DNA from: CAYVIB01 sp964451365
GTDB lineage: Bacteria; Pseudomonadota; Gammaproteobacteria; Pseudomonadales; Cellvibrionaceae
DNA: 64,000 nt
Reading direction: 5' to 3'
NCBI GenBank assembly: GCA_964451365.1
Contig: CAYVIB010000001.1
Coordinates: forward strand, 124,001 to 188,000
Made by a program: the position numbers and the translations under genes. The notes under the pieces are model-generated. The model did not search any database. It was given only the letters and a program-made list of their open reading frames with translations, and was not told the DNA's origin. Positions 10,701-17,598 of this stretch are shown piece by piece. The stretch's first letter is position 1. Each line of letters starts with the position of its first letter.

Positions 10701-11212
10701 CTGTTCTAACGGCATTCTGGCAGTCCTCCGAATACGGAGCGATCAACAGTATTGAACTAAGGAACTGGTTGAAAACCTGGCTTGCGGATTACATGCTGCC
10801 GACCGTATTTGTAGAATTAAAAGAAATACCTCTTACCGTCAATGGTAAGGTCGACAGAAGAGCGTTGCCCAAAACCAACATAAGTGAAATAAACAAGGAG
10901 CGGTATAAAGCGCCGGAAACCGAGACGGAAAAACAACTTGTTCGGACGATAGAAAAGTTACTGCAAGTGGATAATGTCGGCGCAAATCATAATTTTTTCG
11001 AACTTGGCGGTCACTCATTATTGGCGACTCAGTTGGTTTCCCGTATTGAAAAAACCTTTTCCACAAGACTGGAAATCAGGGATATCTTCGAGAACGAGTC
11101 CATTTCTGATTTGGCTGCTCTTATTACTGACAGGCAAAGCACCGCCCGAAAACGGGAAATTCTTTTCACCGATCAGGGTGAATCTCACAATAAAGAGGAA
11201 TTCCTGATCTAA
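1727..11212 (+). CDS. Hybrid PKS-NRPS: KS-AT-ACP-Cy-A(Cys-like)-PCP-C-A(Thr)-PCP
   Basis: 3161 aa. KS (about 7-430) has active Cys179 (DTACSTS) and both histidine motifs (EAHGTGT, NYGHLDVAAG). AT (about 530-805) has Ser623 in GHSVGE and an AFH motif typical of malonyl-CoA. No KR, DH or ER is seen. A carrier (Ser955) comes next. The heterocyclization domain (about 1015-1445) carries the DxxxxDxxS motif as D1148, D1153 and S1156. Then A (1490-1975), PCP, C (2087-2520, HHIVTDAWS), A (2560-3050) and PCP (3065-3135). My manual specificity codes are DMFNMALIFK, a divergent relative of the Cys code DLYNLSLIWK, and DFWNIGMVHK, which equals the Thr consensus. The first A lacks an oxidase insert, so a thiazoline may be left unoxidized here unless it is oxidized in trans. 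The gene overlaps the previous stop by one base. Confidence 0.95.
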   Translation: MNELDMNSIAIVGMSIRVPGAASLAEYWNCIRSGFDPAIELNEEELQLAGVPESVYTHPAYVKRTVKLENVESFDADFFDILPAEAEITDPQHRLMLECAYEAIEGAGYNPLDLKDPVGIYAGVGISNYLHANIFSGSEFNKHVSDLQVLLGNDKSYACTRISHKLDLRGPCMAIDTACSTSLVAVHQACKALLLYECDMALAGGARVIVPHGCGYQYQPGSILSRDGTCRPFDAQASGTIQGSGAGMVLLKRLSDALEDGDVIHAVIRGSAVNNDGSEKIGYSAPGVRGQASVITQALGVSGVEPETVGYIEAHGTGTALGDPIEIKALGQAFDATRPSNGFSCAIGSLKANYGHLDVAAGVAGLIKTALMLKHEEIPPSLHYTAANPEIDFSSSPFYVNTELKPWKRGEHKRRAGVSSFGIGGTNAHVILEEAPARLKNENRPDRYQVFCLSAKSPAALDELREKFADALDNDDLPLSDIAYTLQTGRPHFNCRHAVVAETRDELLSSLGSQPSGNKIDSTFPRSRTGIAFMFTGQGAQYTGMCHALYDQFKSFRTTLDEIDEYMREFIPHSLKDILWNETNRERINETRYTQPALFAVEYSVAMLWRSFGVNPHRVIGHSVGEIAAACFAGMFNLRDGVKLVCERARLMQEFGEAGGMLVVLETADVVTGLLSGTNNEISIAAINGPRHVVVAGAKQALVGFANDLKKRKIATLQLDVSHAFHSKAMDTVTEPLRAVAETVEFVRPDIPVVSNLSGDVTSEEQLSADYWARQMREPVNFLKGVESLATVGIDTFIEVGPGTTLLNLGQAVHGSKEALWLSSTERLDTEGKLFRQALAKYYENGGDINWEGMHDHERCGRVLLPTYPFQRRRYWTLPEKAAFRDGQSKVIEPHPAYDTTAGESDVQPLNPSSQSLSGAGFSTALDTVSRIWKELLGIQQISPEDNFFSLGGHSLLIVKMYDKLKQALSVELPLYSLVENPTLAEFSSQVERHRKPESEDRDSPDCVANIEDRFKPFPLVEMQQAFLVGRKTDFGSGGVSTHLYFELTPENFDFNQFENAINTLIHRHDMLRAIVCSETEQRVLPDVGRYKVEYYDHSHNPQQLSQHLSNLRESMSHQVLDEGKWPLFDFRVTRTSELNYIVHVSIDLLMLDVRSNQVLFRDLDLIYLEQLEKLPKLNIHYRDYVLKRQAIKSGPAAERAREYWLSRIPGLPMAPDLPLAQNPGELERPRFVRRLKVMDVELSKNLRARALAMGVTPSVLLMTAYSLVLSRWSKQPAFTLNLTMFDRMPLHPDVNELVGDFTTVSLLAVDFGHSHSFRDYAHRIQQQLWRDAEHKAFDGVDVLREMTRFYKGEQQVAMPVVFTSALPLDSDASRELPENSLLAGLNADFSVSQTPQVWIDHIVSEEAGQILLCWDAIEDLFPRDMLENMFNTYTGLVDKLARDDSIWDQAYIDLLPAEQRRLREEINNSTFVENADSNLVRMFIDQAERQPKSVAVIDEEVTLSFEALYRYSAHWAKYLVENGLEPGQTVAILQEKGWRQVVSAYAVLMAGGAYVPIDATQPRDRQLKILELSGSRFMLSQDSMTDDVQWPDVILIGAVEKFSDGLPVVEFRPVSTPPDQVAYVLFTSGSTGVPKGVAIGQQSVYNTMLDCQERFAIGPGDRALALCAFNFDMSIFDIFGMLTAGAGIVIPRQSELFSMDRLITLMQQHNVSVINSVPAMVQMIIDGYEVLDETMPESMRLIMMAGDFIPVTLPERIWAQNRDISVQSLGGPTETTIFSIAYPVEEVDTSRASIPYGKPMRNRSCYVFDEAMNDCPDWVAGEIYMGRNNYIAQGYWNDADKTAHSFITHPHNGERLFRTGDLGRYWPDGNIEILGRKDFQVKINGLRVELGEIESVLQKSDYVKRSIALVREGENNRKSLIAYVQIDKAKTPQDYDFSTISNSLKESCLCALPKYMVPHYFVEIGELPLSANGKVDRKALPEPVLQNTQSHDNGLAKTATETQLLEIWRDLFQAHTLKTSDNFFEIGGHSLIAALLVTRIKQELGTNVSVRQIFDNPTVSGLAKVIGDICGKEKALPVFGKTDRVENFPLSYAQQRLWFVNQYESVMEGHAAAYNMPLLWHLRGRLDKENLHQSLQVLLNRHAVLRTKIVARDGIPVGVETADVEIPWQEVDLTHSDTPEKYFSEAIQSERKKPFDLTHSPLLRAILFNWGGDRYSLFLNMHHIVTDAWSAGIISRSIAECYNQLAGGDSLVPESGVFQYKDYATWEKEVWDSGLMETCENYWLEELKDLPGPLALFHDQPALVTDSHLSDAISFQFDNHLTAKVKAFSQKQQLTPFMLLLANFKLLLSFYSGENDIIVGTDTANRNEAELADIVGYFINQLAIRSRVDQNMNVGQYLDGLREKVLAAYEHESMPFDRLIDKLNISRDLVSTPVFQVKMNFHSVKDEDVSLRDLDVRVGSIDYDTAHYNLVLTFKQLGERLVGTLQFKKELYERSSMESFVGHYRQLLTQLMESADRPLSRLNYLSRAEYIKTLEYGRSKTTYRIADTLDGRFSEVVDVFRHRTALTEGEKSTCYEELETRANQLATHLREQGVNQGEKIALYLDRGAAQVVAILGILKAGAIYVPLEANAPPDRLQYILEDAEPVLLLSESETLKRKNLNCKARCLLLDELDLSGCSGEKPDHVRHGPDSPAYVIYTSGTTGRPNGVVITHQQVLRLFEACRNHFNFNEEDVWTLFHSYVFDFSVWEIWGALLFGGRLVIVPRETARSADAFWKLIKAEKVTVLNQTPSAFKALTRVAQADNNAWLSLRKIIFGGEALDSSAVETWFESFGDSKPELVNMYGITETTVHVTLHPLNRDNIKRLKNSIGKPLTDLEVYVLDKYQRPVPVGVAGELYVAGPGVTSGYLNNPALSAVRIIPSNFPGVHDRLYRTGDLVAWTESGELAYIGRIDHQIKIRGHRIELGEIENAMLRHPQVTNAVVRCDRDVKGNPVLTAFWQSSEYGAINSIELRNWLKTWLADYMLPTVFVELKEIPLTVNGKVDRRALPKTNISEINKERYKAPETETEKQLVRTIEKLLQVDNVGANHNFFELGGHSLLATQLVSRIEKTFSTRLEIRDIFENESISDLAALITDRQSTARKREILFTDQGESHNKEEFLI

Positions 11213-11333
11213 TCCGGAAATTCTCCCGGCTGCCCGCTGCTTCAGCGAAGGCCCATACCTATAACCGGTATCTGACAGATAGATCATTGTCGGCGATAAA
11301 TTCTATTCAGTCAGGTTTCCGGACAAAATAACC

Positions 11334-11338
11334 AGAGG
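11334..11338 (+). promoter_or_regulatory. Ribosome binding site for the GTG start at 11344
   Basis: AGAGG sits five bases before a GTG codon. It decides the unusual GTG start of the next NRPS gene, because no in-frame ATG has comparable spacing and the TubC-type docking domain begins immediately after it. Confidence 0.6.
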
Positions 11339-11343
11339 CAAAT

Positions 11344-14300
11344 GTGAACGTAGATTCTTTGATAGAAGAGCTCCGCGATCTCGGAATCAAAATAGCGCTT
11401 ACCGGAACCGGTGATCTCAAGCTGCTCGCCGATCCGGGTGTGATGTCGGAGTCCATCAGGCGGTCGATACGGGAATCCAAGCCCGAGCTGATCGAATGGA
11501 TTCTGGAAAATGGCGAAACCAATAAAAGTATTGAGTTTGCAAAAGTAAAACGCGAAACCTTGGAAAATATTCCCCTGTCTCATGCGCAACGAAGGATGTG
11601 GCTGGTCGATCATATGGGCGGAGGAAGTGGCGCATACAATATAGCTTCCGCTTACCGGATTAGCGGTCCGCTGGATGTTGACAGGTTGACCCGTTCTCTC
11701 CATTTTATCGTTGACCGTCATGCCAGCCTGAGAACAACCTACCATGTCAAGGATGGTCTTCCCTGCCAGAAGGTACATGACCAAATATCATTGGACATCA
11801 GGGTCATCAACCAGTCGCCGGGCAGTATCGATAGCTTTCTCGAAGCGGAAACTGCCAGGCCGTTCGATCTTGATGCCGGGCCTGTTTTCCGATGCAGGAT
11901 CATAAAAGTAAACAGGAATGAACATATATTCTATTTCTGCGTTCACCATATCGCTTTCGATGGTTGGTCGAATGCGGTTTTCATGGATGAGCTCTGGACG
12001 TTCTACATGCATCCGCCAGTCGGAGAGAACGTTTTGCTACCCGACCTGCAATACACCGACTATGTTTACTGGCAGCATTACTTGCTGGCTTCGTCCCGCA
12101 GGGAAAAATCCCTGCAGTTCTGGCGGAACAAATTGCGGGGTTGTGAAAGATTGAGTTTACCGACAGATCGGAGCCCCTCCGGTAACATGGTGCGTGGAGG
12201 GTGTCATTGGCACACCGGGTTTGACCGCTCGTTGGTGGAGCTTATTAAAAGTAGATCCCGGATACATGGCGTTACGCTTTACACATGGCTGCTATCGGTT
12301 TTCTATGTGCTACTTCAGAAATACTCGGGACAAAAGGACATCAGTATCGGTACCGATGTGGCCGGTCGTTCAACACCGGAGCTGGAAAAACTGATCGGGT
12401 ATTTTGTAAATCAACTCGTACTGCGTTTAAAGGTTAATACCGAGTCGAGCTTTGATGAGCTGTTGAAGGAAGTGAAAAGCCTGACCTTGGATGCGTATTC
12501 TCACCAGGATTTGCCGTTTGATATTCTGGTGGAGGAGCTGGCGGAATCGAGGGATATGTCCCAGTCGCCTTTTTTCCCGGTCAAGTTTACCTTTCAAAAT
12601 GCACCGCATATGGAATCTCCTGGCGACGGAGTAAAAGTGGAAAATATTCCGGTACGTTTTAACTATTCCAAGCTGGACATGACCTGGTCATTTATTGATT
12701 CAGAAGACGGACTGAGGTTGCTGGTTGAATACGATACCGATCTGTATGATGAATCCACCGTTGAAGATATGTTCAGGCATTACGAAAGTATCCTGAGGAC
12801 CGTGACGGATGACAGCCGAATCAGAATCAACCGTATACCGTTCATCGCGGAGGAAAACTCGCGGGAAATTTCCTCCAGACTCCCCCCGGTAAAGCCCCTC
12901 GCCAAGCTGCTTGAACAGCAGACCGATATTCACGCGGACAAACGTGCGGTGTTTGATTCCGTTAAATCCTACAGCTATGCGAAGCTGAATGCGGCCTCCA
13001 ATCGCCTTGCGAGATATTTGCAAAGACGGGGGATTACATGCGAAACAAACGTCATTACCTGTATGCACTCAAGCGTGGATTATATCACCACGGTTTGTGC
13101 GTTAAGTAAATTAGGTGCGGTACTGGTCCCGGTAGACCCTAAAATTCCAGCTGACAGGTTAGCTACTATCAGGCGGAGTGTGAATGCCGGATTCATTATT
13201 AGCACGGCAAATATTCTCGCTGAAATGGGATTTAGCGATTTTGAATCCCATCATCTGGTCGATATGAACGGTGTGTTTGCAGAAGCAGAAAAAGAAAGCG
13301 AACAAAACCTGAATTTGCCCTGGCATCAAAACCAGCTGGCTTATATCGTATTTACATCCGGTACAACCGGCGCGCCTAAAGGTGTAATGGTCACGGTAGC
13401 CGGTTTGAATTCCCTGGCGCGGGAACAGGAAGAGCGCTTTCAGCTGGGGCCGGACTGCACGGTCCTGCAATTTTCCTCCATTGGTTTTGATGCGAGTATC
13501 TGGGAGATCCTCATGGCGCTCGGAAGCGGCGCCAGCCTGGCCTGCGAGCAAAAATCGAAAGTTATGCCGGGGCAGCAGCTGGCCGAATTCATCGCCCGGC
13601 ATCAGGTGACTCACATTACCCTGCCTCCCTCGGCACTGGCGGTGATGAAAGACTGTGAGCTTTCGAGACTGAAGGTAATGATATTGGCGGGTGAGGCCTG
13701 CCAGGACGGGCTGTTAAAACCCTGGTGTGGAAAACTCCGGCTCTTTAATGGCTATGGTCCCAGTGAAGCGACGATATGCGCGAGTATCGCGGATTTTAAC
13801 GAACGTTGCGGTGGATTCTCTTCATCTGTTGGTTTTCCCGTGGCGGGAAACCGAATTTATATCCTGTCAGAATGTGGAGAAAGACTGCCGCAAAATGTGC
13901 CTGGTGAGCTATGTATCAGTGGTATTTCGTTGGCGACGGGGTATTGCAATGATCCGGCGAAAACCGCGGAAAAATTTCTGCCCGATCCGTTTACCGCCGA
14001 AGCGGGCAGGAGAATGTACTGCACAGGTGACAGGGCGCGTATTAGATGGGACGGGAGCATTGAATTCATGGGCAGAATCGATACCCAGGTTAAATTGCGT
14101 GGATACAGGATTGAACTGAAAGAAATTGAAAGCCAGTTATTGGCGAGCGAAAAAGTCGTCCAGGCGGTTGCCACGCTTAATCAGCAGGAGCAGATGCTGG
14201 TTGCCTATGTTGTAACGCATGCCCCCGTTGATGAAATAGCGCTGAAAAACAGTCTTCGCAAGTCTATTCCCGAATACATGATACCCAGCCGGATCCACCC

Positions 14301-14727
14301 AATTAAAGAGGTGCCTGTAACGGTAAATGGAAAAATTGATTACTCGGCCTTGCCAAAGTGCGTGGAGGAGGAAGAGTATCAGATCGCCCACAGGGAGACC
14401 CTGAATGTAATAGAAAAGGAACTCAGTGAATTGTGGCGGAAACTGGTCGGTCGAACGATCGGGAAAAATATCAATTTTTTCGATGCCGGCGGAAATTCCC
14501 TGTTGATGGTTAAGCTCCAGGAGAGTCTTCGCAGGGAACTGGAAAAGGTGGTGAGCATCGACGATTTATTCCGGTATTCGACAATTGCCAGCCTGGCTTA
14601 TTTCCTGGAAACAGGGGAAAGCAACAATGTCTTTTCCGGGCAGGATGAGCGCCTGAGCAAAAAAATGCGCGCGCGAAATAGTAGATCGCGGCGCGATACC
14701 AGAAAACTGAATCGAGCCGGCTTATGA
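11344..14727 (+). CDS. NRPS module with TubC docking domain: dock-C-A(Phe-like)-PCP
   Basis: 1127 aa, GTG start. Residues 1-60 fit the TubC N-terminal docking fold, with a leucine-rich helix, the strand LKLLADPG and a terminal helix ending in PELIEWI; this domain captures the C-terminal peptide of the preceding synthetase. C (about 75-510) has H201-H202 in HHIAFDGWS. A (about 540-1015) gives the manual code DAWTIAGICK, one residue from the GrsA phenylalanine code, so an aromatic residue (Phe) is expected. The PCP has Ser1052 in AGGNS. The last 40 residues are strongly basic (KKMRARNSRSRR). This tail looks like a docking element for the following KS protein, whose start overlaps this stop by four bases (ATGA). 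Confidence 0.93.
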   Translation: MNVDSLIEELRDLGIKIALTGTGDLKLLADPGVMSESIRRSIRESKPELIEWILENGETNKSIEFAKVKRETLENIPLSHAQRRMWLVDHMGGGSGAYNIASAYRISGPLDVDRLTRSLHFIVDRHASLRTTYHVKDGLPCQKVHDQISLDIRVINQSPGSIDSFLEAETARPFDLDAGPVFRCRIIKVNRNEHIFYFCVHHIAFDGWSNAVFMDELWTFYMHPPVGENVLLPDLQYTDYVYWQHYLLASSRREKSLQFWRNKLRGCERLSLPTDRSPSGNMVRGGCHWHTGFDRSLVELIKSRSRIHGVTLYTWLLSVFYVLLQKYSGQKDISIGTDVAGRSTPELEKLIGYFVNQLVLRLKVNTESSFDELLKEVKSLTLDAYSHQDLPFDILVEELAESRDMSQSPFFPVKFTFQNAPHMESPGDGVKVENIPVRFNYSKLDMTWSFIDSEDGLRLLVEYDTDLYDESTVEDMFRHYESILRTVTDDSRIRINRIPFIAEENSREISSRLPPVKPLAKLLEQQTDIHADKRAVFDSVKSYSYAKLNAASNRLARYLQRRGITCETNVITCMHSSVDYITTVCALSKLGAVLVPVDPKIPADRLATIRRSVNAGFIISTANILAEMGFSDFESHHLVDMNGVFAEAEKESEQNLNLPWHQNQLAYIVFTSGTTGAPKGVMVTVAGLNSLAREQEERFQLGPDCTVLQFSSIGFDASIWEILMALGSGASLACEQKSKVMPGQQLAEFIARHQVTHITLPPSALAVMKDCELSRLKVMILAGEACQDGLLKPWCGKLRLFNGYGPSEATICASIADFNERCGGFSSSVGFPVAGNRIYILSECGERLPQNVPGELCISGISLATGYCNDPAKTAEKFLPDPFTAEAGRRMYCTGDRARIRWDGSIEFMGRIDTQVKLRGYRIELKEIESQLLASEKVVQAVATLNQQEQMLVAYVVTHAPVDEIALKNSLRKSIPEYMIPSRIHPIKEVPVTVNGKIDYSALPKCVEEEEYQIAHRETLNVIEKELSELWRKLVGRTIGKNINFFDAGGNSLLMVKLQESLRRELEKVVSIDDLFRYSTIASLAYFLETGESNNVFSGQDERLSKKMRARNSRSRRDTRKLNRAGL

Positions 14728-17531
14728 AGCAGGATGAAACCAAAGAAATGTCTGAAATGATCGCTATTATAGGCATGTCCTGCAGGTTGCCGGGAGTCGA
14801 TACTATCGACCAGTACCGGGAAAAACTTTGCAATGGGGATAATCTGATCAGCTATTTTTCAGACGATGAACTATTGGAGGCTGGTGTCGGCAGGAATACG
14901 ATTGCGCTTGAAAATTATGTTAAAGCCAATTCCCGCCTCGCGGAGGTGGAATACTTTGATGCACAGTTCTTTGGCCTGACTCCCCGGGAGGCGGAAATCC
15001 TGGACCCCCAGCAAAGAATACTGCTGGAATGTGCGTATCACGCGTTGGAACAGGCGGGTTATGCGACCGCTGCCGATCAGGGTGACATAGGCGTATTTGT
15101 CAGTACCACCAACAGCGCCTATGCGGAAAACATAAGCTCCAGACGCGACATCATCGAAGACCTGGGGTTAATGACCGTTTCCATGTCCAATGAGCGTGAT
15201 TTTGTTGCCAGCCAGCTGGCTTATCGGTTGAATTTTACCGGGCCGGCGGTAAATATCTGCACTGCCTGCTCCTCATCGTTGGTGGCGGTTCATCATGCTG
15301 TGAATGCGTTACTTAATTACGAATGCGATATGGCGCTTGCCGGTGGCGCAACGGTAAGAGCCAGGCAAAACGAAGGTTATCTATTTCAAAAAGGCGGTAT
15401 TCTTTCTCCCGATGGCTGTTGCCGGACATTCTCCGCCGATGCGGAAGGAACGGTTGATGGCAGTGGAGGGGCGCTTATTCTTTTGAAGCGCCTGGAAGAC
15501 GCAATCGCCGATGGTGATCGAATAGATGCGGTAATAAGCGGGTCCGCCGTGAACAACGACGGCAGCAACAAAGCGGGCTTCGCGACGCCGGGTCTGGCGG
15601 GCCAGGCCCGGGTGGTTCGGGAAGCGATTGTTGCCGCCGGAGTCGACAAGAGAGATATCGGTTATATAGAAGCGCATGGATCCGGTAGTCCCATGAGCGA
15701 CTCCATTGAAGTATCGGCCTTGAACGAAGTGTTCAAGGATGATATTTCTGGGGAATTAGCCTGGAATTGTCCCATTGGCTCGGTCAAAACAAACCTGGGA
15801 AACTTAAATGCCGCGGCAGGCATTGCTGCTCTGATCAAGGCGGTGCTTTCGGTAAAATACGGGAAAATTTTTCCCACTCTACATTTTGACCAAAACCATA
15901 CGGATATTAAATTTGAGCAGATGCCGTTCTATGTTGAGACGAAGCTGGCCGATTGGCCGCGGAACAGAAAAAAACGTATAGCCGGTGTAAGTTCGTTTGG
16001 GTTAAGCGGAACAAATGCCCATGTGATAGTTGAGCAGGCGCCGGATATACCTCGGTCCGTGCATGCGGCTGCCGCTTATTTGTTCCTATTTAGTGCCCGC
16101 GATCCGCAAGCATTAAAGGATAACCTGACGCTGTTCCGAAAATACCTTGCGCAGAAGGTCGTGTCGAACGACGAACTTCCAATTGCGGGTGATATTGCCT
16201 ATACCTTGTCCCAACGACCGGCTCATGAATACCGGCTGGCCTTCGTTTGCCACTCCCTGAATGACCTGGAAGAGGCGATTGATAGAAAACTGGCGAACCA
16301 TGCGTTTAACAACCTAACTGACAATGATGGACGAAACGCCGTGTGGCACGTCGTCGATGATAACAGAGACATTTCCCTTGGGTATTTCTCCGAAGCTGCC
16401 TGGAAATCCTGGCTGGAGGCAATCGCGCTCACATGGAGTACCGGTGCGGACATCAGAATCGATAACCTTTACTCATCCATGACTTTTACCAAAGTCGACT
16501 TGCCGTCCTATTGTTTTCAGAAAAAGAGATATTGGGTAGACAGAGCTCCGGATAGTCCCTCTAATCCTGAGCAGGGGATTTATCACTTTCTACCGTGTGA
16601 TTGGCAAGATGATCAACTGGATAATGTAGCGGTGAATATTTCACGGCTCGTATACGGAGATCAGTCGGGGTTTGATATCGATGCGATATTCGGCAACTCC
16701 AGTGTGGTCGCAATGCAGGATCCGGAAAGCGAAGAACGGGTCAGACAGCATGAGGAGATCAGGGAAAGGCTTTTCACAGATGAAGCTCATCCGACAGTTG
16801 AGTATTTGCCAACGCTGGCAGTTTCCAGATTAGATTTAAGACAGCTGATTGATATCCAATATGATCTTTACCGATTATGCGTCAATTTAAGCACTGGAGA
16901 TAACAAAGGCGTTTTAGCCACGCTAAGGATATATCTGGATTTATCCGCTTCTGAATCGAAAAAATGCCACGGCATAGAATTGGTTCAGACCCATGTCAAA
17001 GCGCTGCGGCAGCAGTTTGAAGGTATTCATATCTGCGCTGTCGAATTGCCGGAACGGCTCGATCAGAAAAAATTGGCTAATCTGGTGAATTACCTGGATA
17101 AGGATATTATCAGCCGCGAGGCCGCCTATCGCTATTGTGGCAGTAATCTTTGGGTGGGACGACTTCCTCCGGCCGTTGATAAACACACAGCCACGGCGGA
17201 GTTGGACGTTGATAATATCTGCCAAAAGGTAAAACAGATATACAAGAGCCTGATTGGTGTCAAGTCCGTAGCGGACACGGATAATTTTTTCCTTCTCGGT
17301 GGAAATTCGATAACTGCTGCCCAACTGGCGGCTTTGCTTGAAAAAGAGTACGGCGTTCCACTTGATATAAAAACCGTATTTGAATATCCGGAGGTGAATG
17401 AGTTGAGTCACCGGGTGCTCGGGTTGTTGGGTGATAAGCCCGAACGCGAGGACTCACTCAACAAACTTCTGGAGGAAATTGAGGCAATGGACGATGAAGC
17501 GTCCGCCGAACTTCTCTACCGCTTGATTTAG
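14724..17531 (+). CDS. Eroded PKS module: KS (His to Asn), no AT, half KR, ACP
   Basis: 935 aa. The KS (about 12-435) keeps Cys182 (TACSSS) and His318, but the HGTGT stretch reads HGSGS and the LGDP that follows is lost. The third catalytic residue, normally His in NxGH, is Asn360 (KTNLGNLNAAAG). The KS-AT linker runs to about residue 560 and then jumps directly to the post-AT linker (YCFQKKRYW), with no GHSxGE anywhere, so the acyltransferase is missing. Residues about 610-820 resemble the N-terminal structural half of a KR, beginning IYHFLPCDW and ending AAYRYCGSNLWVGRL. No NADPH-binding GGxGxxG half follows. The ACP is intact with Ser862 (LGGNS). The tail is acidic and helical. Without the His the KS probably cannot decarboxylate an extender, so a chain-passing role (KS0) is inferred. 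Confidence 0.9.
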   Translation: MKQDETKEMSEMIAIIGMSCRLPGVDTIDQYREKLCNGDNLISYFSDDELLEAGVGRNTIALENYVKANSRLAEVEYFDAQFFGLTPREAEILDPQQRILLECAYHALEQAGYATAADQGDIGVFVSTTNSAYAENISSRRDIIEDLGLMTVSMSNERDFVASQLAYRLNFTGPAVNICTACSSSLVAVHHAVNALLNYECDMALAGGATVRARQNEGYLFQKGGILSPDGCCRTFSADAEGTVDGSGGALILLKRLEDAIADGDRIDAVISGSAVNNDGSNKAGFATPGLAGQARVVREAIVAAGVDKRDIGYIEAHGSGSPMSDSIEVSALNEVFKDDISGELAWNCPIGSVKTNLGNLNAAAGIAALIKAVLSVKYGKIFPTLHFDQNHTDIKFEQMPFYVETKLADWPRNRKKRIAGVSSFGLSGTNAHVIVEQAPDIPRSVHAAAAYLFLFSARDPQALKDNLTLFRKYLAQKVVSNDELPIAGDIAYTLSQRPAHEYRLAFVCHSLNDLEEAIDRKLANHAFNNLTDNDGRNAVWHVVDDNRDISLGYFSEAAWKSWLEAIALTWSTGADIRIDNLYSSMTFTKVDLPSYCFQKKRYWVDRAPDSPSNPEQGIYHFLPCDWQDDQLDNVAVNISRLVYGDQSGFDIDAIFGNSSVVAMQDPESEERVRQHEEIRERLFTDEAHPTVEYLPTLAVSRLDLRQLIDIQYDLYRLCVNLSTGDNKGVLATLRIYLDLSASESKKCHGIELVQTHVKALRQQFEGIHICAVELPERLDQKKLANLVNYLDKDIISREAAYRYCGSNLWVGRLPPAVDKHTATAELDVDNICQKVKQIYKSLIGVKSVADTDNFFLLGGNSITAAQLAALLEKEYGVPLDIKTVFEYPEVNELSHRVLGLLGDKPEREDSLNKLLEEIEAMDDEASAELLYRLI

Positions 17532-17598
17532 TCTCCGTTACCGCTCAATTTACCTTTTGATATCGCCGGATATCCTATTCATTTCTGGACCTGCCAAT

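Noticed and set aside
14724..17531. Gene 4 as a simple pseudogene
   Set aside because: The frame is intact over 935 codons, the ACP serine and docking tails are kept, and both junctions keep their normal gene spacing.
17559..17574. GATATC-GCCG-GATATC hairpin in the gap before the 17599 gene
   Set aside because: Each arm is itself a palindrome and the stem is 6 bp; probably chance.
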